DNA of 64,000 nucleotides, taken from assembly GCF_001042985.1 (NCBI RefSeq), contig NZ_JYKY01000002.1:62001-126000 (forward strand), given 5' to 3'. Source of the DNA: Pseudomonas lundensis (GTDB lineage Bacteria > Pseudomonadota > Gammaproteobacteria > Pseudomonadales > Pseudomonadaceae). The translations under genes were made by a program, and so were the position numbers. Positions 9,272-17,053 of the stretch are shown piece after piece. Position 1 is the stretch's first letter; each line of letters starts with the position of its first letter. Under the pieces are notes generated by a model, which was given only the letters and a program-made list of their open reading frames with translations, searched no databases and had not been told where the DNA came from.

Positions 9272-10585
9272 ATGCCCAACGCCCATGTCGGCTGGCGCAG
9301 CCATGGCCTGCTGTTATTACTGGCCGCCATCTTCGCTGACAACTTTGTCGGGCGGCAGATTCTGGCGGTCATGATTGAACCGGTCAAACGCGAGTTCGGC
9401 GTGGGTGACACCGCGCTGGGCCTGATATCGGGCCTGGCGTTTGCCGGTGTGTATGCCCTGCTCGGCCTGCCCGCCGGGCGTCTGGCCGATCGCATGTCGC
9501 GCACTCGCCTGCTGGCCGTGGCGTGTCTGTTGTGGGCGATCGCGACCATGGCCTGCGGGCTGGCGGTGAGCTTCTGGATGCTGGCACTGGCGCGCATGGC
9601 AGTAGCGGTGAGCGAGTCACCCACCACGTCCGCATCCATGTCGATCATTGCCGACCTCTACCCGCCCCACCGCCGCTCCTTTGCGATCAGCTGTTTTACC
9701 GCGGCGCCGACCTTTTCGGCGGTGATCGGGCTCAGCCTGGGCGCGTGGGTGGTTGAACACTATGGCTGGCGCACCGCGTTTATCGCCATTGGCTTGCCAG
9801 CGCTGCTGTTCTCAACCGTGCTGGCGTTTGTGGTCAAAGACCCGGCTCGCGGACGCTGGGACCTGGCCGGTGTACACGCCGCTCATCCGTTGCAAAGTTT
9901 AGGCGGGGAAGCACGCGCGTTATGGGCCATTCCCGCCTACCGCTGCCTGATCCTGGCGGGCGGTTTGTGCACCCTGAGTGCGTACGCCATTGGCATGTGG
10001 AACACCAGTTTTCTGGTGCGCTCCCATGGTTTGTCGCTGCAACATGCGGGGCTGTTGGCCGGTGTGATTGGCGGCGGCGTCGCGGGCATCGGCGCGCTGT
10101 TCAGCGGTTGGCTGAGTGACCACCTGACGCCACGCAACCCGCACTGGCAGGTGAGCATCCCGATCATCGGGCACGTCGCGGCGCTGGCGGCGTTGGTGGC
10201 GTATTTGTTGTGGCCGGACACCGTGTTGATGCAACTGGGGAGCCTGCCGGTCCCCGGGGCCATGCTGTGGTGCGCGCTTTACAGTTTTTTTGCCGTGTGG
10301 TGGGTGGCACCGTCATACAACCTGGTGACGCAACTGGTGCCCGCCAGCCGACGCGGCACGGCCATGGCCTTGCAGACCATTGTGTCGACCTTGCTGGGTA
10401 TTGGCGCCGGCCCGCTGCTGGCCGGGTTGCTCAGTGATGCGTTGCAGCCGGCGTTTGGCCTTGAGTCACTGCGTTACAGTTTGTTGCTGGTGAGTGTGCC
10501 AGTGCTCGGTTCGATCGGTTTGCTGATTCGCGCCGCAGGTCATGTGGCGCAAACCCGCTACGGTGCCCTGCCGCACAGCGCCTGA
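9272..10585 (+). CDS. MFS transporter, spinster/aromatic-acid type
   Basis: 437 residues with about 12 hydrophobic segments, an inner-membrane major facilitator. The loop 2-3 signature is GRLADRMSRTRLL, and helix 1 begins LLLLLAAIFADNFVGRQ, both typical of the Spns-like branch. The start is ATG 9272 with AGAGA upstream; an earlier GTG at 9230 has no ribosome site. As the last gene of the rightward operon it probably imports the aromatic substrate or exports an intermediate. Its stop codon directly abuts that of the convergent nitronate monooxygenase gene. Confidence 0.9.
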   Translation: MPNAHVGWRSHGLLLLLAAIFADNFVGRQILAVMIEPVKREFGVGDTALGLISGLAFAGVYALLGLPAGRLADRMSRTRLLAVACLLWAIATMACGLAVSFWMLALARMAVAVSESPTTSASMSIIADLYPPHRRSFAISCFTAAPTFSAVIGLSLGAWVVEHYGWRTAFIAIGLPALLFSTVLAFVVKDPARGRWDLAGVHAAHPLQSLGGEARALWAIPAYRCLILAGGLCTLSAYAIGMWNTSFLVRSHGLSLQHAGLLAGVIGGGVAGIGALFSGWLSDHLTPRNPHWQVSIPIIGHVAALAALVAYLLWPDTVLMQLGSLPVPGAMLWCALYSFFAVWWVAPSYNLVTQLVPASRRGTAMALQTIVSTLLGIGAGPLLAGLLSDALQPAFGLESLRYSLLLVSVPVLGSIGLLIRAAGHVAQTRYGALPHSA

Positions 10586-11668
10586 TCAAACTGGACGGCG
10601 GGCCGCGTAATCGTCGATCAGTCTTTTCGTGAGTTCATAGGACGACAGGTCGGCAGCGCGCCCCGGACTCAAAGTAAATGCCTGGCCGGCCCACAGGTTG
10701 ATGAAATCCCCCGAGCCCTGGGGTTCGGTTTTGGCCTTGAGCGGCAACAGAACCCCGCCTGCCAGTGGAAAGGCCGGGGCCTGATGATGCATCGGGCCCA
10801 TCTCGCGCATCACCCGATTGACGATGCCGCGCGCAGGCCGCCCAGTGAACAGATTGGTCAACGCGGTCTGGCTCGACGTGGCTTCACGCAACGCCCGCCG
10901 ATGGGGGTGAGTCACTGTGGCTTGCGGGCAAAACAGGTAGGCCGTACCGATCTGCACCGCGCTCGCCCCCAAGGCAAACGCTGCTGCAATCCCGCGCGCA
11001 TCAGCAATGCCCCCGGCGGCGATTACCGGGACTGAAACCGCGTCGACGATCTGCGGCACCAGGGCGAAGGTGCCGATCTGGGTGGTCAGTTCATCGCTCA
11101 AAAACATTGCCCGGTGGCCACCGGCTTCGTACCCCATGGCAATGATCGCGTCGCAGCCATGGCGTTCGAGCCACTGCGCTTCCTCGACCGTAGTGGCGGA
11201 GCTCAGTATTTTGGCGCCGCATGCCTTGACCCGCGCCACCAGCGCCGGTGCGGGCAAGCCGAAGTGGAAGCTGACGATTTCCGGTCGCAACTGCTCGACG
11301 AGGGCGCAGGTGGCGTCGTCAAATGGCGCACGGCTGGACACGGGAGTGGGCGCATCGAAGTCGGCGCCGAGTTCGTCGTAGTACGCCTTGAACTGCGTCT
11401 TCCACTGCTGAGCCCGTTGGGCATCGGCAACAGGCGTCACGTGGCAGAAAAAGTTCAGGTTCAAGGGCTTGTCGCATGCGTCACGAAAGGCTGCGACTTC
11501 GCTGCGAATCGTCGCCAGATCCAGGGTGGCACAGGCCAGTGAACCCAAACCGCCCGCCTTCGCCACACCGATCATCACGTCGGCACCCGCCCCCAACATC
11601 GGGGCTTGAATCAGGGGGGCGGCAATGCCTGCCAAGTCGATGAAGCGTGTGTCCGGCCAGACGTTCAT
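10586..11668 (-). CDS. Nitronate monooxygenase-family flavoenzyme (NMO/2-nitropropane dioxygenase)
   Basis: 360 residues from ATG 11668 (MNVWPDTRFIDLAG). FMN-dependent TIM barrel: IQAPMLGAGAD at the start, GGLGSLACA, the active-site region IAMGYEAGGHRAMF with the conserved His, IAAGGIADARGIAAAFALGASAVQIGTAYL for phosphate binding, and a C-terminal GMGPMHHQ-like lid. Family members oxidise alkyl nitronates such as propionate 3-nitronate, but many close relatives have unknown substrates. It faces the catabolic operon tail to tail and is probably independent of it. Confidence 0.88.
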   Translation of the reverse strand: MNVWPDTRFIDLAGIAAPLIQAPMLGAGADVMIGVAKAGGLGSLACATLDLATIRSEVAAFRDACDKPLNLNFFCHVTPVADAQRAQQWKTQFKAYYDELGADFDAPTPVSSRAPFDDATCALVEQLRPEIVSFHFGLPAPALVARVKACGAKILSSATTVEEAQWLERHGCDAIIAMGYEAGGHRAMFLSDELTTQIGTFALVPQIVDAVSVPVIAAGGIADARGIAAAFALGASAVQIGTAYLFCPQATVTHPHRRALREATSSQTALTNLFTGRPARGIVNRVMREMGPMHHQAPAFPLAGGVLLPLKAKTEPQGSGDFINLWAGQAFTLSPGRAADLSSYELTKRLIDDYAARRPV

Positions 11669-11748
11669 GCGGTTCTCTCTTGGGGAAAATGGGGGGGCCA
11701 TAGTAAAGCGGGCGTTCAGGGCGTCACAAGGGTGAGCCGTCCTGGATC

Positions 11749-11769
11749 AAGGGGTGCATGCCACCCCTT
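11749..11769 (-). terminator. Intrinsic terminator after the L,D-transpeptidase
   Basis: A perfect 8-bp stem (AAGGGGTG / CACCCCTT) with a five-base loop, lying 20 bases beyond the stop of the large L,D-transpeptidase and before the nitronate monooxygenase start. The T tract is weak. Confidence 0.5.
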
Positions 11770-11789
11770 ATTGAACCCTGCCAATGACA

Positions 11790-13358
11790 TCAGTCGGCTT
11801 TTGACTTGCTCGCCAGTGCCGCGATTAACCGAGGATCGTGGTCGTACACGTCCGGCGCATACGTGATCTTGCCGTCTTTGTCGGCCTGGGCCGTCCAGTA
11901 CGTCATCAAGATCGGCATCGGCTGTTCCAGCCGAAACTCATGGGTGCGCCCCGTGCTGAGCAATTCTTCAGTGCGGGCTTTTTCGGCAGGGTTGACCAGC
12001 CAGTCCCGCAGTTCGAACGCCGACTCCACCCTTACACACCCAGAACTGAAGGCCCGCGGTGCTTTGCTGAACAGCGCCTGGCTGGGGGTGTCGTGCAAAT
12101 ACACGGCGAACGGATTGGGGAAACGCACCACGATCTTGCCCAACGGATTGCGCGGACCTGCGCCCTGGCGCAGCAGGATGTTGCCCGGACGCTCCCAGTT
12201 CACCTCTTGTGGTGAAAGCTGCCGACCGCTGCTGTCGAGCACTTGCAGGTCATGACGCGCCAGGTACGACTGATCGCGGCGAATTTGCGGCAGTTTGTCT
12301 TGCTTGAAAATGGTCGGCGGGATGGTCCAGGTGGGGTTGAGGGTCAAGCGGGTGACGCGGGATTTGAGCAGTGGTGTTTGCCGGTCGGGCCTGCCCACCT
12401 GCGTGCGGGTTTGCCAGACCGGCACGCCATTTTGATAGACCATCAGCAACGCGGCCGGCACGTTGACCAGCAGGCTGGTGGGTTCGAAGTCCTGCGCCAT
12501 CCAGCGAAATCGCTCCAGGTTGATGCGCAATTGATCCCGGCGCGCCTGCGCACTGACGTTCATCTCTTTCAGCGTACCCGGCCCGATGACACCATCGGCT
12601 TGCAGGGAATGATCCAGCTGAAAGCTCTTCACGGCGGCGGCCAGCTCCGGGCCGTAGGTCGTGTTTGTGGGCTTGGGCAGGTGATCCAGATAGCCCTCGC
12701 TCAGCATGCGCTCAGCCAGCACGGGCACCCGTGGGTCCTGCATGCCGGGTTTGAGCAATTGCCCCTGCCCCACTACAGGCCAGTGAGGCAGCGGCCGCAC
12801 GCGTTCCCGGGCATAGACTTTGCGCAGGTTCTGGTAGCGCTCCAGCGCAGGGCGCGCCTTGTCGAACGCGCTGCGTATGTCCTGCAACCCCGGCCCGGCA
12901 ATCGCCAGAATCTCGGCCTGTCGGTCCGGCGCTTCATCGCCGGAGTGCCATACAGGCTCGAAACGTGATGGGTTCAGACGACCGAAATGCAGGTCCTGCA
13001 AGGCTTGCAGGTATTGAAAGCTGGTATCGATGTCAGCGCACACCCCCTGCTCTTTAGGCAACGGGTAATGCGCCGGGTCCAGCCCATCGTCGGCCAGCGT
13101 GGGCAGTTCGGTCTGCAACGCGGCCAGACGGCCGTCCACTGACCACAGCGGCTGATACTGCTGAGTTTGATAAAACGCCTGCAGCCATTGCTGGTCGGCG
13201 GGCTTGATCCGCGGGGCCAGCGTCGGGCATTCGCGGGGCAAATCTGCGAGCGCAACCTGAATCATCGTCGCGGGGTCCACAGGCACCTCATCGGCCAGAA
13301 CGACCAATGGCACTGCGAGCAAAGCAATGCTCAAGTAACATGCGTGTTTTTTGATCAA
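11790..13358 (-). CDS. Murein L,D-transpeptidase, YcbB/LdtD type
   Basis: 522 residues. An N-terminal Sec signal (MIKKHACYLSIALLAVPLVVLA) sends it to the periplasm. A peptidoglycan-binding domain around residues 215-250 (YGPELAAAVKSFQLDHSLQADGVIG) precedes the YkuD catalytic domain, whose motif HDTPSQALFSKAPRAFSSGC contains the catalytic His and Cys. It makes 3-3 crosslinks between peptidoglycan stems, or anchors proteins. The size and domain order match LdtD (YcbB). It is divergent from a second, smaller L,D-transpeptidase-like gene across a 126-base gap. Confidence 0.92.
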   Translation of the reverse strand: MIKKHACYLSIALLAVPLVVLADEVPVDPATMIQVALADLPRECPTLAPRIKPADQQWLQAFYQTQQYQPLWSVDGRLAALQTELPTLADDGLDPAHYPLPKEQGVCADIDTSFQYLQALQDLHFGRLNPSRFEPVWHSGDEAPDRQAEILAIAGPGLQDIRSAFDKARPALERYQNLRKVYARERVRPLPHWPVVGQGQLLKPGMQDPRVPVLAERMLSEGYLDHLPKPTNTTYGPELAAAVKSFQLDHSLQADGVIGPGTLKEMNVSAQARRDQLRINLERFRWMAQDFEPTSLLVNVPAALLMVYQNGVPVWQTRTQVGRPDRQTPLLKSRVTRLTLNPTWTIPPTIFKQDKLPQIRRDQSYLARHDLQVLDSSGRQLSPQEVNWERPGNILLRQGAGPRNPLGKIVVRFPNPFAVYLHDTPSQALFSKAPRAFSSGCVRVESAFELRDWLVNPAEKARTEELLSTGRTHEFRLEQPMPILMTYWTAQADKDGKITYAPDVYDHDPRLIAALASKSKAD

Positions 13359-13484
13359 CTGCTTTACTCCAATCCATGGCCATCATGGTTGATGGATAAC
13401 CGTAAGACCCGTCGGCTTTACACAGGCAAATAGCTGGCTGGACGGGGCATCTGGAGCCAATACATCAGTGAGAATCCTCGACCT

Positions 13485-14198
13485 ATGCTGACTTTCCTGC
13501 GACGGCTTTGTCTGGCCGCCGCGACCCTGGGCACGCTTTGCAGCCCTGCGTTCGCCGCCAGCCCCTCTACACCGGTACTGTTCAACAGCCTCGCCCAGGC
13601 AGCACCAGAACTCAATCCCCAAGCACTAAAAAGTGCCATCAGCGCCATGCAATGCGCCGTGAACAATGGCGCCAGTCAAGCACGCCATCTGGCGGTGATT
13701 GACTACTCGCAGCCTTCTACAGCGCGCCGCCTGTGGATCTTCGACCTGCAAAGCAAACGCCTGGTATTGCGTGATCTGGTGGCCCACGGGCAAAACTCCG
13801 GAGAAAACTTCGCCACCCAATTTTCCAATGACGAAGGCAGCTACCAGTCCAGCCTGGGCTTGTTCCGCACCCAGGAAAGCTACAAAGGCACCCATGGTTA
13901 CTCACTGCGCATGGATGGCCTTGAGCCCGGCATCAATGACCGGGCACGCGACCGGGCGATCGTGATTCATGCCGCCAGCTACGTGAATCCGCTCTGGAGC
14001 CAGCGCCAGGGGCGCATCGGTCGCAGCCAGGGCTGCCCGGCGGTTCGCCCGCAAGTGGCGCGTAAAGTGGTAGACAAACTCAAGGACGGACAGTTCATGT
14101 TCGCGTGGTACCCCGACAAGCGTTGGCTGCAGTCTTCGGCTTACCTCAATTGCCAGCCCCGGCTGGTGGCCAGCATTGTTACGGCCAAAGGTAGCTAA
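13485..14198 (+). CDS. Secreted YkuD_2-type L,D-transpeptidase catalytic-domain protein
   Basis: 237 residues with a Sec signal peptide ending near AFAASPS. The body carries the YkuD_2 motifs: IDYSQPSTARRLWIFDL, GLFRTQESYKGTHGYSLRMDG, then HAASYVNPLWSQRQGRIGRS followed by QGCPAVRP, which contains the catalytic His and Cys. Proteins of this family are predicted murein L,D-transpeptidases; few have been tested. Divergent from the LdtD-like gene. It is the last clearly chromosomal gene before the prophage scar. Confidence 0.9.
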   Translation: MLTFLRRLCLAAATLGTLCSPAFAASPSTPVLFNSLAQAAPELNPQALKSAISAMQCAVNNGASQARHLAVIDYSQPSTARRLWIFDLQSKRLVLRDLVAHGQNSGENFATQFSNDEGSYQSSLGLFRTQESYKGTHGYSLRMDGLEPGINDRARDRAIVIHAASYVNPLWSQRQGRIGRSQGCPAVRPQVARKVVDKLKDGQFMFAWYPDKRWLQSSAYLNCQPRLVASIVTAKGS

Positions 14199-14266
14199 AG
14201 CACCGGGGCAATCGTCGTCACGCAAATGCCGACTTCAACACTACAGACCTTCCGCTAAGAGACTAC

Positions 14267-14300
14267 GCTACGAGGTGTCATTAACATGGCGCCTCGTAGC
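14267..14300. repeat. Inverted repeat after the YkuD_2 gene
   Basis: GCTACGAGG and CCTCGTAGC form a perfect 9-bp stem with a 16-base loop, 68 bases beyond the stop codon of the YkuD_2 gene. It may act as a terminator although no T tract follows, or it may mark the left edge of the old prophage region. Confidence 0.45.
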
Positions 14301-14328
14301 GAGGTTGCGCTAGACAAGGAACGCTGTA

Positions 14329-14601
14329 GTGACATTTCTCTTGAAATTTGAACAGGCCGGCGAAGCCAACGCCGTTAACGTTTCCGGCATTGAAGAAGCC
14401 CTGGCATTCGTCACCCGGGCTGACCGCCCGCTCGATAATCCCACGCTGCATTGCGTGCCCAGGCAAACGTATTGCACCCTCCTTCCCGGCCTGGGTGTCG
14501 ACAGTGTGGTTCAGGAACTGGACAGCCAATGGGAATGGGCGGTAGACGACCCCCTGCGGATCAATCCCACGCTCAAGCCGAAATACCACGGCTGCCCCTG
14601 A
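14329..14601 (+). CDS. Small protein of unknown function
   Basis: 90 residues from a GTG start (MTFLLKFEQAGEANAVNVSG), ending LKPKYHGCP. Not recognised. The composition looks like a real soluble protein and the opposite-strand frame is less convincing, but no clear ribosome site precedes it. It lies in the degraded region between the chromosomal transpeptidase gene and the prophage scar, so it could be a leftover cargo gene. It is followed by 267 bases without an assignable gene. Confidence 0.35.
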   Translation: MTFLLKFEQAGEANAVNVSGIEEALAFVTRADRPLDNPTLHCVPRQTYCTLLPGLGVDSVVQELDSQWEWAVDDPLRINPTLKPKYHGCP

Positions 14602-14798
14602 AGTCTGCACGCCCATCGATCGCGGGACCGCCCGGCCTACCCGCGGTGATGCCCTCCTGGCGTTTGGATGCGATCACGGCCCCGGCATCCTCGACTGTAA
14701 GCCTCTGACCCACTGATCCCCGTCTTCGCTGAGCGCCTTTTGCGGCATGGAGGGCAAGCTTTCCAGAATGAACCACATGTGGGTGGCTTCGGCACTTA

Positions 14799-15139
14799 AG
14801 CGGGTACTGACACGTGGGTGCCAGTAAGGACAAACTAAAGATGCTGATAAAAACAGAGAGGTAGAACCATGAAATTTATCGTCGAAGCATTCGATAAAGA
14901 GAAGGAATTTCTAGATTTTGAAGTTGTTCTGCCAAACGACTGCGAAGCCCAACTAGCCAAAATCATGAACTGGTCATCACCACAGCGAGGTGATGAGGGC
15001 TACAACCTTAGCAGCACCCAACTGTCTAGCATCGAGGCATTGGCAGGTAAGTGTTTCAGCGACGATAAACACCTATTTCAACTCCCCTGTAACGTGAGCT
15101 GAAATACGGCCTCTGATGATTCACGTAGCGGGTACTGAC
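14799..15139. repeat. 13-bp direct repeat flanking the DUF7683-like gene
   Basis: AGCGGGTACTGAC occurs at 14799-14811 and again at 15127-15139, 328 bases apart, enclosing the small gene at 14869. The repeat shares a GGTAC core with the arm-type sites of the neighbouring broken integrase (AAAGTGGTAC), but the match is partial. Confidence 0.5.
14869..15102 (+). CDS. DUF7683-like small protein, possible orphan immunity protein
   Basis: 77 residues starting MKFIVEAFDKEKEFLDFEVV behind AGAGAGG, so expression is plausible. The pattern (FxVEAFDKE at the start, then RGDEGYNLSSTQLSSIEAL and a C-terminal FQLPCNV) is what I associate with DUF7683 domains, small acidic proteins often found next to contact-dependent or Rhs toxins. 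No toxin is present here. It sits between the chromosomal end of the old prophage and its dam remnant, in the position where the intact prophage carries its defence block. Function unknown. Confidence 0.6.
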   Translation: MKFIVEAFDKEKEFLDFEVVLPNDCEAQLAKIMNWSSPQRGDEGYNLSSTQLSSIEALAGKCFSDDKHLFQLPCNVS

Positions 15140-15161
15140 TCATACCCTCGCCACCGTCATA

Positions 15162-15409
15162 TCAAAACAACATCCCCGGCGCCTCTGGCTCCCACTTCAT
15201 AATCACCAACTCACTGCTAACCTCAGCCTTCCCCTGCCGTTGATTCGCGGTGCTGTACCGAATATCCACGGTCTCAAAGTGAAAGCCCTCAAATACCCGC
15301 CGTATATCCGGGTGATCGTTAATGCTGACCATCACCTTGCCTTTACAGCGGCGCATGAAGTCGGCCATCCGTTCATAGTTATCAAACGGGAAGTCCACTC
15401 CATACCCAG
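15162..15409 (-). pseudogene. 3' fragment of a phage DNA adenine methylase (dam')
   Basis: The last 80 or so codons of a dam gene, from GYGVDFPFDNYERMADFMRR to the stop, closely matching the C-terminus of the intact dam gene at 25449-26243. The natural stop is kept. The 5' two thirds, including the DPPY catalytic motif, are gone: at about 15405-15415 the sequence switches abruptly to integrase sequence. It cannot make an active enzyme. Confidence 0.92.
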
Positions 15410-16435
15410 CCGACGGCGCATGGAGTTCCAGTCCCGGTGCCCCGATACGCTGGCCACCCTAGGAATGTCCCAATCCATTTCAAACAGTCGGCTGACGCCT
15501 TCGTGACGCAGGTCATGAAAGTGCAGATCCTCAATCCCCAAAAACTTGCAGGCGCGTGTCCAGGGTGCGGATATGGACTCGGCGTTGTAGGGGAATATTT
15601 CATCTACTGCCTTGGGCATTGTCTTAATGATGGCCATTGCTTCGGGTGGCAAATGGCACCACACGTCGTTGCCAAGTTTCTGCCCGGGATTCTTCATGTC
15701 CCGCACCAGGACACGGTTGCCCTCTTCGTCCAGATCAGACCACTTGATACGGGTGATCTCTTCTTGGCGGCGCGTCGAGAACAGCGCGAAGGCGGTCATC
15801 TTGAGCATGTTGATTGAGCTGGGGCAGTAGGCAAGGATGCCTTGGAAGTGTGTCAGCAGCTTGTCCAGCTCATCCAGTGTCGGGCGTCTGTCACGTTCAC
15901 GGCTGCGCATGTTGTAACCCAGCTTGCGCAGTACCTTGCGGGCATCACCCATCGCGTGAGGATCCACCTGATAGCCCCATGCAGGGCGGGCGATGGATAG
16001 AACGGCGCCCAAGTGTGCTAAATCATTACCGGCTGTCTGCGGCAGCACACCGCCGCCTTCAGGTCCCATTCGCCAGACCGCATACTCGACCAGTATCTGG
16101 CAGTTCAAGTCCTGGTCATTTATCTGGCCCAAGTAGGATTCGCTGATCGCTTTGAGCGTGGCCAGCTTGGTTTTTCCCAGTGCGCGGGCTTTTTCCATTT
16201 CGAGCACGTAGCGCTCAATCATTTCTTTGACTGTAGCGCCCACGCGGTTTGCGCGCTCGATGGCGCCTGGTTGATCTAATTCTGCCTCACGCTTGCGAAC
16301 CCAAGCTTGAGCGGCCTGTTTACGGGCGAAGGCTTGGCTCTCTTGGTAGACTTGCACACCGTCGCGTTTGATGCGGATCTGGGCAGTGTAGGTCACAACC
16401 CCACTTGCCAGTTATCTTGCCCTGATAGTTGCCAT
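15410..16435 (-). pseudogene. Truncated tyrosine integrase (int'), fused to dam'
   Basis: Collinear with the intact integrase at 59379-60512 from its ATG (16433-16435) to SGHRDWNSMRR, then broken at about 15410. The lost part includes the catalytic Tyr that follows MRR in the intact copy (RRYTHLKGN). In addition codon 8 is TAA (complement of 16412-16414) where the intact copy has Lys. A GTG at 16396 could restart translation, but the product would still lack the nucleophile, although it keeps the Arg of STRRQEEITRIKW and the HxLRH box (FHDLRHEG). So it is inactive twice over. Confidence 0.93.
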
Positions 16436-16438
16436 GAG

Positions 16439-16479
16439 AAAGTGGTACGCGTCAGTTTCAAAGTGGTACATCGTACCAC
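16439..16479. promoter_or_regulatory. Paired arm-type/operator sites of the broken integrase
   Basis: AAAGTGGTAC occurs at 16439-16448 and 16460-16469, exactly 21 bp apart. The second copy is one arm of a palindrome (GTGGTAC-ATC-GTACCAC, 16463-16479). The intact prophage has the same arrangement, also with 21-bp spacing, but a different sequence (see 60516-60554). Confidence 0.65.
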
Positions 16480-16537
16480 CGAGCCTTGAAAAACGCCTGA
16501 AAACGCCCTAAAACATGCTTAAAACACGTAGACAAAA

Positions 16538-16630
16538 ATGGTACAGAATTCAGCTACTCCCCACGTAAACAGACGCTCTGCGGTGTCCAGACGCTTTAGC
16601 GTGGCCCCTATGATGGATCGAAACGACTGA
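16538..16630 (+). pseudogene. dusA: Displaced 5' end of dusA
   Basis: A 30-codon frame from ATG 16538 whose residues 14-27 read SAVSRRFSVAPMMD, the DusA N-terminal motif, after which the similarity stops and a TGA follows. The real dusA at 60613 has SVSRRFSVAPMMD at the same place. The break falls exactly at the attachment core, so this is the dusA 5' end cut off when the large prophage integrated. Confidence 0.92.
16607..16618. other. attL core of the large prophage
   Basis: CCTATGATGGAT is shared with dusA at 60682-60693. Around it, similarity extends on the left (dusA 5' coding sequence) but not on the right, as expected for the left attachment site. The true crossover may be a few bases longer or shorter. 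Confidence 0.82.
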
Positions 16631-16679
16631 TTTAAAAAACCATTATTAATCAATAGCTTATATTTCGTTTCAGTGTTGC

Positions 16680-16702
16680 TGTAGCAAAATTAAAGCTACA
16701 CA
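16680..16702. promoter_or_regulatory. Left-end integrase arm-type site(s)
   Basis: TGTAGCAAA at 16680-16688 is the exact complement of the TTTGCTACA repeats beside the integrase at the other end of the prophage. A looser copy (AAAGCTACAC) follows at about 16692-16701. The rest of the 16631-17053 gap is AT-rich and holds the dcm promoter; a 51-codon frame at 16851-17006 is not convincing. Confidence 0.6.
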
Positions 16703-17053
16703 GAGGCCATCCAAAGGAATCCCGCCCCCCTCCCGCTCTTCCCCTTTGGCAGTACATGCCACCATTAACCGCCCTAAGCATCTCCCTGCTCATCCTCGTC
16801 GTCCCAAGCGCTAAACGCTCATTGACCAACTGATAAATAGACGCTTGCGAATGAGCAACAAAAAATGTGGATTACCACCCTTGCATACTGGTTGGATATA
16901 CAGCAACCTACCACGCAACATATCCCTGACTCGCTTCGATCCGATGCGGTGGCTGATTTCGCCCTTCCGGGAAGATATTAATTTACATCACAAGCTAGAG
17001 GGATAGAATGGTGACATTACGTCACAGATTTTACCCAGAGGAAAACAGGACTC

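Noticed and set aside
14281..14616. 111-residue minus-strand frame opposite the small gene at 14329
   Set aside because: Starts inside the opposite gene and covers the inverted repeat; less protein-like than the plus-strand frame.
16851..17006. 51-codon plus-strand frame between attL and dcm
   Set aside because: No ribosome binding site and no recognisable pattern; it lies in the probable dcm promoter region.
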